DNA of 64,000 nt from Caldilineaceae bacterium SB0661_bin_32 (GTDB taxonomy: Bacteria; Chloroflexota; Anaerolineae; Caldilineales; Caldilineaceae). The DNA lies in NCBI GenBank assembly GCA_009841235.1, contig VXMH01000028.1, positions 62,001 through 126,000 of the forward strand, in the 5' to 3' direction. The notes beneath the pieces are model-generated. The model had not been told where the DNA came from, did not search any database, and worked only from the letters and a program-made list of their open reading frames with translations. This document shows positions 1 through 7,840 of this stretch, piece after piece. The position numbers were made by a program, and so were the translations under genes. Numbering within the stretch: position 1 is the first letter of the stretch; the number at the start of each line of letters is the position of its first letter.

Positions 1-234
1 TGTGCGATGTCAGTCCTGACTTAGCAATACTACCGAGATTATCAATGTGGGTCATGTGGTAAAGGTACTTGATTCCGTACCTTTCCAAATGCTCGACATC
101 GTGCTGGTGCATAGGACTCCTCTTTGAGGGTTCATTATCTCATCGGCCCTTCATTCTCGCAAGTCCTTACTCTTTTTCCCTTCGGCTCTGGCCTCGCGCG
201 TGTTGTAGGTTAAACTGTGGCCAATGGCAGCTGT
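1..234. other. Left edge, no gene recognised
   Basis: No reading frame here shows a recognisable protein, and no RNA gene is seen. The stretch is downstream of the minus-strand oxidoreductase that ends at 235. Arms gtggcca (217-223) and tggccac (242-248) form an imperfect hairpin that straddles the stop codon of that gene and could act in 3' end formation on the minus strand. Confidence 0.5.
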
Positions 235-1152
235 CTACAACTGGCCACTGGCGCGGTACTCCTCGGTAAAGCTGTGGCCGTCGAAGCCGGGCGCGTCCGC
301 GGGAAGCTCGTCGATGCGGACGCGCGTGAGGCGGCCGCGGCTCATACTCTCACGACCGGCCAGCAGCACCATCACCGCCTCGCACATCAGGTCGATGTCG
401 GCGGGGAAAGGACGCTTTCCCTGGAAGTGGGCGACAACGTCCTGCAGGAGCGCGCGGTAGAAACTGCTTTCGACGGTCGCCGACCAGTGGCCACTGGCGG
501 CGCTGATGGAGAGAAAGAAGCCGCCGGCCGCTTGCAGTTCCAGCACCACCTGCAGTCCGCTCGCGTAGTCGACCAGAAGCCGCTCCGAACCGTGGCTGCC
601 GAGATGCGTGACCGCGACCGCGGGGCTGCTGCGTTCCCTGCCGATAACGCCCTGGACCATCTCGATGACGTGGATGCCGTAGTTGAAGAAATCGTTCGGC
701 CCGCTGGCAAAGATGGTGTGGAGGTCGCTCCCCTGGGTCTGCGCATGGATCCGCTTGACCTCCTCACAGCAGCGCAGCGATGAGCCGCCGATAATGTCCG
801 CGCCCTGCGCCGCCCACGCCTTCAGTTGCTGCAGATCGGCGACGTTCCCGGCCAGCGGCTTGTCGATATAGACACCCTTGCCGGCCTCGACGAACGGCTT
901 GACCCGTTCCACGTGCAGGTCCCAGTTGCAGCCCTGGACAAAGACCACATCGACCAGCGGGATCAAGTCCGTCAGCACAGGCACGACTTCCGGGATGTTG
1001 TGCTCAGCCGCGAACTGCTTGGCATACCCCGGCGGCCGCACGCTGCCGCCGTCCCAGCAGGCGACCACCGCGACACTGTCCCACTCCTGCAGAATCGGCA
1101 CCCAGCGGCCCGGGTGCGAGGTATCGAGGGCGGCGATTCCGATTTTTAGCAT
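235..1152 (-). CDS. Gfo/Idh/MocA family oxidoreductase
   Basis: Predicted NAD(P)-dependent sugar or polyol dehydrogenase of 305 residues, probably cytoplasmic. The N terminus MLKIGIAALDTSHPGRW has the opening beta strand of a Rossmann fold, but the glycine-rich loop is not a canonical GxGxxG. The motif IDKPLA near residue 97 corresponds to the EKP motif of this family, with D in place of E. It is the last gene of a minus-strand run after an epimerase and a DapA-like protein, with a 76-bp gap upstream, so it probably shares their transcript. The substrate cannot be read from sequence. The family assignment is fairly sure although the protein is divergent and shorter than the usual 330-390 residues. 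Confidence 0.8.
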   Translation of the reverse strand: MLKIGIAALDTSHPGRWVPILQEWDSVAVVACWDGGSVRPPGYAKQFAAEHNIPEVVPVLTDLIPLVDVVFVQGCNWDLHVERVKPFVEAGKGVYIDKPLAGNVADLQQLKAWAAQGADIIGGSSLRCCEEVKRIHAQTQGSDLHTIFASGPNDFFNYGIHVIEMVQGVIGRERSSPAVAVTHLGSHGSERLLVDYASGLQVVLELQAAGGFFLSISAASGHWSATVESSFYRALLQDVVAHFQGKRPFPADIDLMCEAVMVLLAGRESMSRGRLTRVRIDELPADAPGFDGHSFTEEYRASGQL

Positions 1153-1228
1153 GGGTCGGTTTCCAGTTATCGGTGGCGGGCCGGTTTCGGAATGGAATGG
1201 AGTGATTGAAGGCTGAGCGCTGGGGCGG

Positions 1229-2299
1229 TCAACGCAGCCATTCGTCGAGGTGTTCGGCCACGAAGTCGTCGTCGGTCAGGTGAGGATAGGCGCGGCAGAC
1301 GCGGTCCAACTCTTCGCACTGGCCGGGGGAGAGGCTCTCCACCGGGTTGAAGCACCAGATCCCCTGCATCAGCCCCTGCCGGCGCAGCACCTCGTGGACG
1401 CCCGAGATACAACCGTGGAAGTCGTGTGCGCTGTCGAACACCGCCGCGTTCGCGTCCGTCATCTGGGCGTTGTAGGTGAGCCAGTGCCGATAGTCGAGCC
1501 TGCCGGCTGCGCCCTGGTCGTGGATGGCGCGCAGCATGGCGACCGCTTCCCGCGTCCACACGGCCCACTGCCCGAGCAGCCCGCCAACGATGCGCAGCGG
1601 CGGCGCATCCGTCTCCTGTCCGCCAAAGCTGAACTCGGTGAGCAGGTCCGCGACGATGTTGTCGTCATTGCCGGTGTAGAGCGCGATCTCTCCGCTCCGG
1701 CATGACTCGGCTACCGCCCGCACCACGTCCAGCGTCTTGTAGCGGTCGAACGGCGCGACCTTGATCGCGACGACGTTCTTAATCTCCACGAACTCGCGCC
1801 AGAAGCGGTAGGGCAGCACCTGTCCGCCCACCGCGGTCTGCAAATAGAAGCCGAATACCGGGATCACCTCCGCCACGCGACGGCAGTGTTCGATGAGCTC
1901 CGTTGGCGACGCCTCTGCCAGCGCCTGCAGGCTCAGCAGCCCCGCATCGTAACCGTGCTCCAGGGCAGTCTCGGCCTCATGCACTGCCTGCCGCGTGTCG
2001 CCCAGGATGCCCGCCACCTTGACAAAGGGGCGGGGGTTCTGTTGCAAATGCTCGTCCACCGTCTCCGACGCCAGCGCCAGCACCGGCTCCAGCAGACCGT
2101 ATGCCGGCTGATGCAACTCGAACTGGGTCGTATGCACCCCCACGGCCACGCCGCCGGCGCCGGCCGCGCAGTAGTAGCGGGTCAGCGCGCGCTGGCGCCG
2201 CTCATCCAGCTTGAGGTCGGCGGTGAGGGCGAGTGGGTGGGCCGGGATCACCTGCCCGTTGGCCAGATGTTGTCGCAGTTCAGGTAAAGTCTGGGCCAT
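1229..2299 (-). CDS. Dihydrodipicolinate synthase (DapA)-family lyase/aldolase
   Basis: A 356-residue TIM-barrel protein of the DapA/N-acetylneuraminate lyase superfamily. These enzymes cleave or condense 2-oxo acids through a Schiff base on a barrel lysine. The segment VVAIKVAPFDRYKTLDVV carries the candidate Schiff-base lysine, and VIPVFGFYLQ carries the candidate tyrosine region. It is longer than true DapA (about 290 residues), which argues for a catabolic sugar-acid aldolase or dehydratase and not lysine synthesis. Its ATG at 2297-2299 overlaps the stop codon of the upstream epimerase by one base, so translation is probably coupled. The context of an epimerase and a Gfo/Idh dehydrogenase supports a sugar degradation operon. 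Confidence 0.8.
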   Translation of the reverse strand: MAQTLPELRQHLANGQVIPAHPLALTADLKLDERRQRALTRYYCAAGAGGVAVGVHTTQFELHQPAYGLLEPVLALASETVDEHLQQNPRPFVKVAGILGDTRQAVHEAETALEHGYDAGLLSLQALAEASPTELIEHCRRVAEVIPVFGFYLQTAVGGQVLPYRFWREFVEIKNVVAIKVAPFDRYKTLDVVRAVAESCRSGEIALYTGNDDNIVADLLTEFSFGGQETDAPPLRIVGGLLGQWAVWTREAVAMLRAIHDQGAAGRLDYRHWLTYNAQMTDANAAVFDSAHDFHGCISGVHEVLRRQGLMQGIWCFNPVESLSPGQCEELDRVCRAYPHLTDDDFVAEHLDEWLR

Positions 2300-3369
2300 C
2301 AGAAGCTCCCGTCGCGCGTCTCAAAGTGGGTCGGTTTATCCAGCGATGCGCCGTCGTTCTGTACCCAGTCGGCGATCCACTGCAGCATCTGGTGCAGCGA
2401 GACGCGCGGGTAGCCGAAAAGCTGCGCGGCCTTGGCCGCGTTGTTGAGCAGCGCGGTCGGCGCCTCCTCGCCGCTGAAACGGACCTCCTTGCCGAGCATG
2501 CCGCCCAGCGCTTGGGCCACGCGGCGCACCGAAACGGTCTCGGGCCCGGTGACGTTCAGCACAAAGGGCGGCGCGGCGCAGTGGTCGAGCAGGGCGATGG
2601 CCTGGGCGTTGGCGTCCCCCTGCCAGATCACATTGGCCGCGCCCATGTCGAGCGTAACGGGCTCCTCCGCGTGCACCTGGCGGGCAATATCCACCAGAAC
2701 GCCGTAGCGCATCTCCACCGCATAGTTCAGGCGGACGATGGCGCAGAGCAGGCCGTGCCGCCGCGAAAAATAGTCGAAGATACGCTCGCGCCCCAGGCAG
2801 GACATCGCGTATTCGCCGACCGGGTCCAGGGGGTCGCTCTCCAGGGGGCCGCCGGCGACCACCGGCACCAGCGGATAGACGTTGCCGGTGGAGAAGGCGA
2901 CGATGCGGGCGTTCAGATAACGCTCGCAGATCAGCGCCGGCAGGTAGGTGTTGATGCCCCAGGTCATGTGCTGGTTGCCGGTCGTGCCGAACTTCTGACC
3001 GGCCATGTAGATCACGCTGTTGCTGTCGGGCAGGGAAGCCAGCTGCGACCGGTCCAGCAGGTCGCACGTGATCGTCTGCACGCCCCACGCCTCCAGCTGA
3101 TCGCGCGTGCCGGGCTGGCTGAAACGGGCGACGCCGTAGACGCGGTGGGGCGAGTTGAGTTCATCAAGGGCGCGCACCGCCATCCGCGCCAGCGAGGGGC
3201 CCATCTTGCCGCTGACGCCCAGCACGACCAGGTCAGAGTCCAGCTTTTCAAGCGCGGCCAGAGCAGCGGGCGAGGGTTCCGAGAGCAGCAGGTCGAGCTC
3301 CTCTTCATTGCGGGGGCCGGCGGACGTGACTTGCATTTCGATACCGTTTGCCACTCTTGCTGCGCTCAT
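2299..3369 (-). CDS. NAD-dependent epimerase/dehydratase family protein
   Basis: A 356-residue extended short-chain dehydrogenase-type protein. After about 45 N-terminal residues comes the Rossmann segment LVVLGVSGKMGPSLARMAVR, where GxxGxxG appears as GVSGKMG. SVIYMAGQKFG and AFSTGNVYP follow the SDR pattern, with the serine/threonine before the active-site region. The usual YxxxK is seen only as YAMSCLGRER, so the catalytic lysine is not obvious. It is first in the minus-strand operon with the DapA-like and Gfo/Idh genes. Transcription probably starts from the TTGACA/TACATT promoter at 3428-3456. The substrate is unknown; a nucleotide-free sugar or sugar acid is plausible from context. Confidence 0.78.
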   Translation of the reverse strand: MSAARVANGIEMQVTSAGPRNEEELDLLLSEPSPAALAALEKLDSDLVVLGVSGKMGPSLARMAVRALDELNSPHRVYGVARFSQPGTRDQLEAWGVQTITCDLLDRSQLASLPDSNSVIYMAGQKFGTTGNQHMTWGINTYLPALICERYLNARIVAFSTGNVYPLVPVVAGGPLESDPLDPVGEYAMSCLGRERIFDYFSRRHGLLCAIVRLNYAVEMRYGVLVDIARQVHAEEPVTLDMGAANVIWQGDANAQAIALLDHCAAPPFVLNVTGPETVSVRRVAQALGGMLGKEVRFSGEEAPTALLNNAAKAAQLFGYPRVSLHQMLQWIADWVQNDGASLDKPTHFETRDGSF

Positions 3370-3427
3370 CGTTCCTCGCCTTCGTGGTGATTAGTTTCCG
3401 GTCACGAGCCCGCGACCGACATCTGTG

Positions 3428-3456
3428 AATGTAATATAGAACAGATTGGGTGTCAA
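3428..3456 (-). promoter_or_regulatory. Predicted sigma-70-type promoter for the epimerase operon
   Basis: On the minus strand TTGACA (3451-3456) is followed after 17 bases by TACATT (3428-3433). It lies about 60 bases upstream of the epimerase start at 3369. The -35 is consensus and the -10 matches four of six bases. Confidence 0.45.
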
Positions 3457-3671
3457 TGTCTTACGGGATTTTCCAGCGGCATTGACGCATTCGAAGCCCG
3501 TAAGGGGACGGCAGAGCTAACGCACGCGCTATGCAAAGTCCTCTCAAAATTAAAAAGATATCGAGATGGTTCTTTTGACAATAAAAAACAACTCTGATAG
3601 AGTGCGCCCAACTTCAATGCAGATGCTTCCAAAGTGGCGAACTGTTTCAACGAATCGACCGAATCGGCTCC

Positions 3672-3693
3672 ACGTTTCTACTTGTAGAAACGT
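3672..3693. promoter_or_regulatory. Perfect 10-bp inverted repeat, candidate operator
   Basis: The arms acgtttctac (3672-3681) and gtagaaacgt (3684-3693) are exact reverse complements separated by two bases. The site lies about 105 bases before the start of the sugar-binding protein gene at 3799, within the 429-base divergent gap. Its symmetry fits a homodimeric repressor or activator of the sugar operon. A TTGACA at 3575-3580 upstream may be part of the plus-strand promoter, but no strong -10 is seen. Confidence 0.5.
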
Positions 3694-3798
3694 TGTCAGC
3701 TTGATCGGTACTTTCGCCCACAACATAATGCAGCGAAATTCGGTATCTGTTCCCCTGCATCGGGAAATTCCTGGTTTTCCTATCCAAAGGAGGAAGGT

Positions 3799-5196
3799 AT
3801 GAAAGTCTCGAAGGAAAGAGTAAGTCGTCGCGATTTTCTGCGGCTGTCTGCGGTTACAGCCCTCTCGGGAATCGGCGCAACCGCGCTGGCGGCCTGCGCG
3901 CCGGCGCCTGGGCAAGGGGCATCCGGCGACATGGCAGCGGATGAGCCCGCCATGGCCCAACAGACGATCACCTATTGGGATTGGTGGGGCCCAGCCGCCA
4001 ATGCGACCAGCAAAGCGCTGTTCGACCGGTTGCCGGTTGCCCTGGGAGAGTCGAACCCTGAGCTGGAGTTGAACTATCAGAACGTTCCCTTCGGTGAATA
4101 TTTCGTAAAATTCCTGGCGGCGCATGCGGCGGACGACACGCCTGATGTCATGCACAGCTCGGTATACTGGGCCCGTGACTTCTTCGACAGGGGTGCCCTC
4201 CTAGACCTGACACCCAACATCGAAATAACGCCGGACCTGGCGCCGGAGAACTTCCTCGACGGCGCGTTGCTTCAGGCGACAAAGGGCCCTGCGCAGTACG
4301 GCGTACTGGGCGAGGGACCGGACAGCAACCAGATCTTCTTCAACACCGATCTGTTCGATGAGGCGGGCGTCACGACCGACCCCGACGAGATAGCAACCTG
4401 GGGCTGGGCGGACTTCACCGACGCGGCCAAGGAACTGACCAAGCGTGACGGCGACGAAGTCGTTCAGTCGGGTTTCCTGATCGCCACACCGACCGCCCAA
4501 ACGCTGAGTGTGTGGGCCAGTTGCCACGATGTCGGCTTCTATTCGAAGAACGATGCCGGCATTGAGAATGGTATCGGCTTCAACGAAAAGAACGCAGCGG
4601 TAAACGGGCTGAACTGGTTCCTGGACATGTTGCATGTGCACCAGGTCTCCCAGCCGATAGCCCCTGAACGACAGGACTGGGCGCAGTTCCAGCAGGGAAA
4701 GACTGCGATGGCGGCGTCCGGTCCTTGGAAATATGGGCCCCTGACCAATGATCTGCCGGATCTGAACTGGTTCACGATGTTGTGGCCCGCGGCGCCGGTG
4801 GACGGCGGGAAACAAGGCTCGGCCCACTGGAACAACATGCTGGTTGTGCCGACCAAGTCACCCAACAAAGATGCCGGCTGGGCTTTCCTGGAGTTCTGGT
4901 GCGGGCTGGGTTGGATGCTGGAGCGGTTCGCGATCGGCAGCTGGTTGGCGCCGCGTAAGGACTTCTACGAGACACCCGAATACCAGGCCGCGCTGCAGGA
5001 GCTTCCGGTCCTGAACATGGTCCCACTGGCGTCAGCGGCGGGCACGCCGTTGGTCTACATCCAGCAGAGCGCCTTGGATGCGGTAATCAAGCCGATCCTG
5101 GAAGCGGCAATTCTGCAGGAGTTGGAGCCGGAAGCAGCGATCGAGCAGTTGGTCGATGAGTGCACTGAGGTTATGGTAAACGCCGGTTACTCTTGA
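3799..5196 (+). CDS. Sugar ABC transporter substrate-binding lipoprotein (Tat signal)
   Basis: A family 1 extracellular solute-binding protein of 465 residues that captures a carbohydrate for the two permeases downstream. The N terminus has a twin-arginine motif (SRRDFL), a hydrophobic stretch and a lipobox ending LAAC, so it should be exported folded by Tat and lipid-anchored outside the membrane. The body has the typical YWDWWGPAANATS opening and a GKTAMAASGPWKYG segment seen in this family. The start is set by a strong aggagga ribosome site just upstream. A GC-rich hairpin follows the gene. No ATPase gene is present in the operon, so a shared MsmX-type ATPase elsewhere is expected. Confidence 0.92.
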   Translation: MKVSKERVSRRDFLRLSAVTALSGIGATALAACAPAPGQGASGDMAADEPAMAQQTITYWDWWGPAANATSKALFDRLPVALGESNPELELNYQNVPFGEYFVKFLAAHAADDTPDVMHSSVYWARDFFDRGALLDLTPNIEITPDLAPENFLDGALLQATKGPAQYGVLGEGPDSNQIFFNTDLFDEAGVTTDPDEIATWGWADFTDAAKELTKRDGDEVVQSGFLIATPTAQTLSVWASCHDVGFYSKNDAGIENGIGFNEKNAAVNGLNWFLDMLHVHQVSQPIAPERQDWAQFQQGKTAMAASGPWKYGPLTNDLPDLNWFTMLWPAAPVDGGKQGSAHWNNMLVVPTKSPNKDAGWAFLEFWCGLGWMLERFAIGSWLAPRKDFYETPEYQAALQELPVLNMVPLASAAGTPLVYIQQSALDAVIKPILEAAILQELEPEAAIEQLVDECTEVMVNAGYS

Positions 5197-5205
5197 TCCA
5201 CATAT

Positions 5206-5241
5206 GGCGCGCGGTCGGTGGCTGCTGACCGGCCGCGCGCC
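5206..5241 (+). terminator. GC-rich hairpin between binding protein and permease genes
   Basis: Arms at 5206-5218 and 5229-5241 pair over 13 positions with one G-T pair, around a 10-base loop. There is no U-run, so it more likely stabilises the upstream mRNA or attenuates transcription, favouring the binding protein over the permeases. Confidence 0.55.
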
Positions 5242-5266
5242 GGTGTATTTCAGAGCGCAGTGACAA

Positions 5267-6199
5267 ATGACGACTCTGGCACAACCTTCCCAGCCGGTTC
5301 AGTCGCGTGCAAGCAGACAGAGAGAACTGTGGAGACGTTTCAGGAAAACCTGGCCGGGCTATCTGTTCATCAGCCCGGCGGGCCTGCTGATCACGGTCTT
5401 TTCCTACATCGCGATCATCTTCTCTCTCTACATCAGCTTTCACCAATATGACATCATCTCAGAGGCGCGGCCTTTCGAGGGGCTGGAGAACTACACGCGC
5501 GCGTTGAGCGATAAGCTGGTACGGATCAGTTTCCGCAACACGTTTATCTATGTCATTGTAATCGTTCCGTCGATAACGATTATCTCATTGCTGCTGGCGG
5601 TTCTGGGCAATCAGGTCCGGCGGGGGCGGGCGCTCTTTCGCACCGTCTTCTTCATCCCCACAATTACGCCTATCGTGGTGACTTCGATGCTGTGGGTGTG
5701 GCTCTACGAACCCACCGGCGGGATCAACAGGCTGCTTGAGATGATAAACATTGAGGGCCCCAACTGGCTCTTCAATCCAGCGACCGCGCTGCCGGCTATC
5801 ATGATCATGACCATCTGGGGCGCGGTCGGCTACTACATGATCATCTTCCTCGCCGGCCTGGCCGAGATCCCGGAGGTCTTCTACGAAGCGGCCAAGGTGG
5901 ACGGCGCCGGCCGCTGGCACACCTTCTGGAGCATCACTATTCCCCTGTTGCGCAATTCGCTCATCTTCGCCTTCGTTACCTTGACGATCGCGGCCTTTCA
6001 GGTCTTCACTCAGGTCTTCATCATGACGCAGGGCGGCCCCATGAACTCGACACAGACGGTTCAAATGGTCGTCTACCACTACGCATTTCAACGATTTGAA
6101 ATGGGCTATGCGTCGGCCATATCCTGGCTGCTGTTCGGCGTAATCTTCTTCTTCTCCGCGCTGCAGCTGAAGCTGTTCATCTCGCGGGAGCTGTACTGA
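5267..6199 (+). CDS. Sugar ABC transporter permease (MalF/UgpA type)
   Basis: A 310-residue inner-membrane permease subunit with about six predicted helices, beginning with GYLFISPAGLLITVFSYIAIIF. The cytoplasmic EAA loop that contacts the ATPase is seen as EVFYEAAKVDGAGRWHTFW in the C-terminal half. It forms the translocation pore with the next gene product. It lies 70 bases after the binding-protein gene, across a hairpin, and three bases before the second permease gene, so they are one operon. Confidence 0.92.
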   Translation: MTTLAQPSQPVQSRASRQRELWRRFRKTWPGYLFISPAGLLITVFSYIAIIFSLYISFHQYDIISEARPFEGLENYTRALSDKLVRISFRNTFIYVIVIVPSITIISLLLAVLGNQVRRGRALFRTVFFIPTITPIVVTSMLWVWLYEPTGGINRLLEMINIEGPNWLFNPATALPAIMIMTIWGAVGYYMIIFLAGLAEIPEVFYEAAKVDGAGRWHTFWSITIPLLRNSLIFAFVTLTIAAFQVFTQVFIMTQGGPMNSTQTVQMVVYHYAFQRFEMGYASAISWLLFGVIFFFSALQLKLFISRELY

Positions 6200-6202
6200 G
6201 TC

Positions 6203-7087
6203 ATGGCGCGTACACTGTCCGACCCCGGCGGCGGGGCGAGAGAACAGAACAGGCTGCTTCTGGTTGCAACCAAGCGCAGCTTTACCATCATCGTCTATGC
6301 GCTGCTGATCGCCCTCGCCTTCAGCATGATCTTTCCCTACCTCTGGATGCTCGCCAACTCCTTCAAGAGCCGGACCGACTTTTTCACCAATCCCTATTCG
6401 GTCATTCCGATGCCGCCCACGCTGAGCACATACTATGATGCTCTGACGATCGGGCGGATGGGAGTATACCTGGGTAACAGCATTCTGTATGCGGCCGCGG
6501 TGTTAATTGTCCAGCTACTCATCGACTCGCTGGCGGCCTATTCGTTCGCGCGCGTCGATTTCCCCGGCCGCGAGACCCTCTTCCTGGCCGTGCTGGCGAC
6601 GCTGATGCTGCCCGGCTCGGTTACGCTGATCCCGACCTTCCTCATCGCGCACGGGTTGGGTCTGACGAATTCATTCACGGGGGTGGTGCTGCCGGGCTTT
6701 GCCGGCGCGTTCGGTATATTCCTCTTGCGCCAGTTTTTCCTCAATATCCCGCGCGAGCTGGAGGACGCCGCCCGCATCGACGGCTCCGGCTTCTTCGGCA
6801 CCTACTGGCGCATCATGCTGCCCCTCGCCAAACCGGCCATGGTGACGCTCGGCGTCTTTATCTTCCTCAACGAGTGGAGCTCCTTCGTCTGGCCCCTCAT
6901 CATCCTCTCCGACTGGAAAAAGTACCCGGTCACCGTCGGCATCGCTCTCTTCCGCGACGTCAACCAGATCAACTGGCCGGCCGTATTCGCCGGCTCCACG
7001 ATCGTCTCCTTCCCCATCGTCATCCTCTTCGTCCTCGCGCAGGAATACATCATCGGCGGCATCAGCCTCTCCGGCCTGAAGGGATAG
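6203..7087 (+). CDS. Sugar ABC transporter permease (MalG/UgpE type)
   Basis: A 294-residue inner-membrane permease and partner of the preceding permease. Hydrophobic helices start at TIIVYALLIALAFSMIFPYL. The EAA loop is ELEDAARIDGSGFFGTYWRI, and the protein ends in the GGISLSGLKG tail typical of MalG-like subunits. Only three bases separate it from the previous gene. No ATPase gene follows; a 226-base gap leads to a diacylglycerol kinase gene. Confidence 0.92.
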   Translation: MARTLSDPGGGAREQNRLLLVATKRSFTIIVYALLIALAFSMIFPYLWMLANSFKSRTDFFTNPYSVIPMPPTLSTYYDALTIGRMGVYLGNSILYAAAVLIVQLLIDSLAAYSFARVDFPGRETLFLAVLATLMLPGSVTLIPTFLIAHGLGLTNSFTGVVLPGFAGAFGIFLLRQFFLNIPRELEDAARIDGSGFFGTYWRIMLPLAKPAMVTLGVFIFLNEWSSFVWPLIILSDWKKYPVTVGIALFRDVNQINWPAVFAGSTIVSFPIVILFVLAQEYIIGGISLSGLKG

Positions 7088-7245
7088 AGGGCCCCGGGCA
7101 GCCCAGACAAAACGAAGATGAATCTCGGGCCTGGGGGAAATAATCCCTGGGAGCTACGCATCTCGCCTGCGTATTGATGTAGCTGACCAGAGTCAGTCAG
7201 AGCCCTGCTCTTGTTATGGGATACACCCGAACATCCGTTGCAGCA

Positions 7246-7275
7246 TTGGTTTAGGGATCAGTTAGGGTCTATAAT
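7246..7275 (+). promoter_or_regulatory. Predicted promoter for the diacylglycerol kinase gene
   Basis: TTGGTT (7246-7251), an 18-base spacer and a consensus TATAAT (7270-7275) lie 39 bases before the ATG at 7314. The -35 matches four of six bases. Confidence 0.45.
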
Positions 7276-7313
7276 GGGTCAGAGCGACCCCCGCCCTTGT
7301 GAGGATTATTAAG

Positions 7314-7679
7314 ATGCCGTCTCACAGTATTTGGCGAAGCATGGGCTTTGCTTTCGAAGGGTTGCGCTATGCCTTTAGAAGTCAACGCAGCCTTCGAATC
7401 GAAAGCATTATTGCAGGATTTATTGTCTTGATTGGATTTGCTTTGGACATCAGCAGGCTGGAGTGGGTTATCGTGATTATTTCGATTTCCTTTGTCGTTG
7501 GGCTTGAACTGGTCAACACCGCTATAGAAGCTGTAGTTGACCTGGTGTCTCCCGAATATCATCCAGTCGCGAAAGCCGCCAAAGATGTAGCTTCAGCCGC
7601 CGTTCTGACAAGCGGGGTCGGCGGGCTGATTGCTGGGCTTGTGATCTTTGGAGCTTACATACTCGGGGATTGGTTATAA
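7314..7679 (+). CDS. dgkA: Diacylglycerol/undecaprenol kinase family membrane protein
   Basis: A small integral membrane kinase of 121 residues that phosphorylates diacylglycerol or undecaprenol with ATP. The family core is clear: an amphipathic N terminus, helix IESIIAGFIVLIGFALDI, then helix VVGLELVNTAIEAVVDLV containing the family signature E-x-x-N-T-A-I-E, then AKAAKDVASAAVLTS and a last helix. I chose the ATG at 7314, with gagg nine bases upstream; a GTG at 7299 would add five residues. It stands alone between two sugar ABC operons. In Gram-positive-like bacteria such proteins usually recycle undecaprenol. Confidence 0.9.
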   Translation: MPSHSIWRSMGFAFEGLRYAFRSQRSLRIESIIAGFIVLIGFALDISRLEWVIVIISISFVVGLELVNTAIEAVVDLVSPEYHPVAKAAKDVASAAVLTSGVGGLIAGLVIFGAYILGDWL

Positions 7680-7840
7680 TGTCCCCCAAAATATCTCGCC
7701 TGCTGTATGACCCGAAAAGCCGGTTTGCCCGAATCCGCAGGAGATGTTACATTCGGGCGTATAGTCCTCTTTCAACCGCTCCTTTATCGTGCCCATTTCG
7801 ACCATCGCGACCGGCAAGACCTAATCAACAGGAGGCTGAA

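Noticed and set aside
2233-3390. 385-codon open frame antisense to the epimerase
   Set aside because: It overlaps a recognised gene completely and its composition is that of a reverse-frame shadow.
7670-7840. Upstream extension of the second sugar-binding protein
   Set aside because: The twin-arginine signal peptide and a strong ribosome site place the start at 7841.
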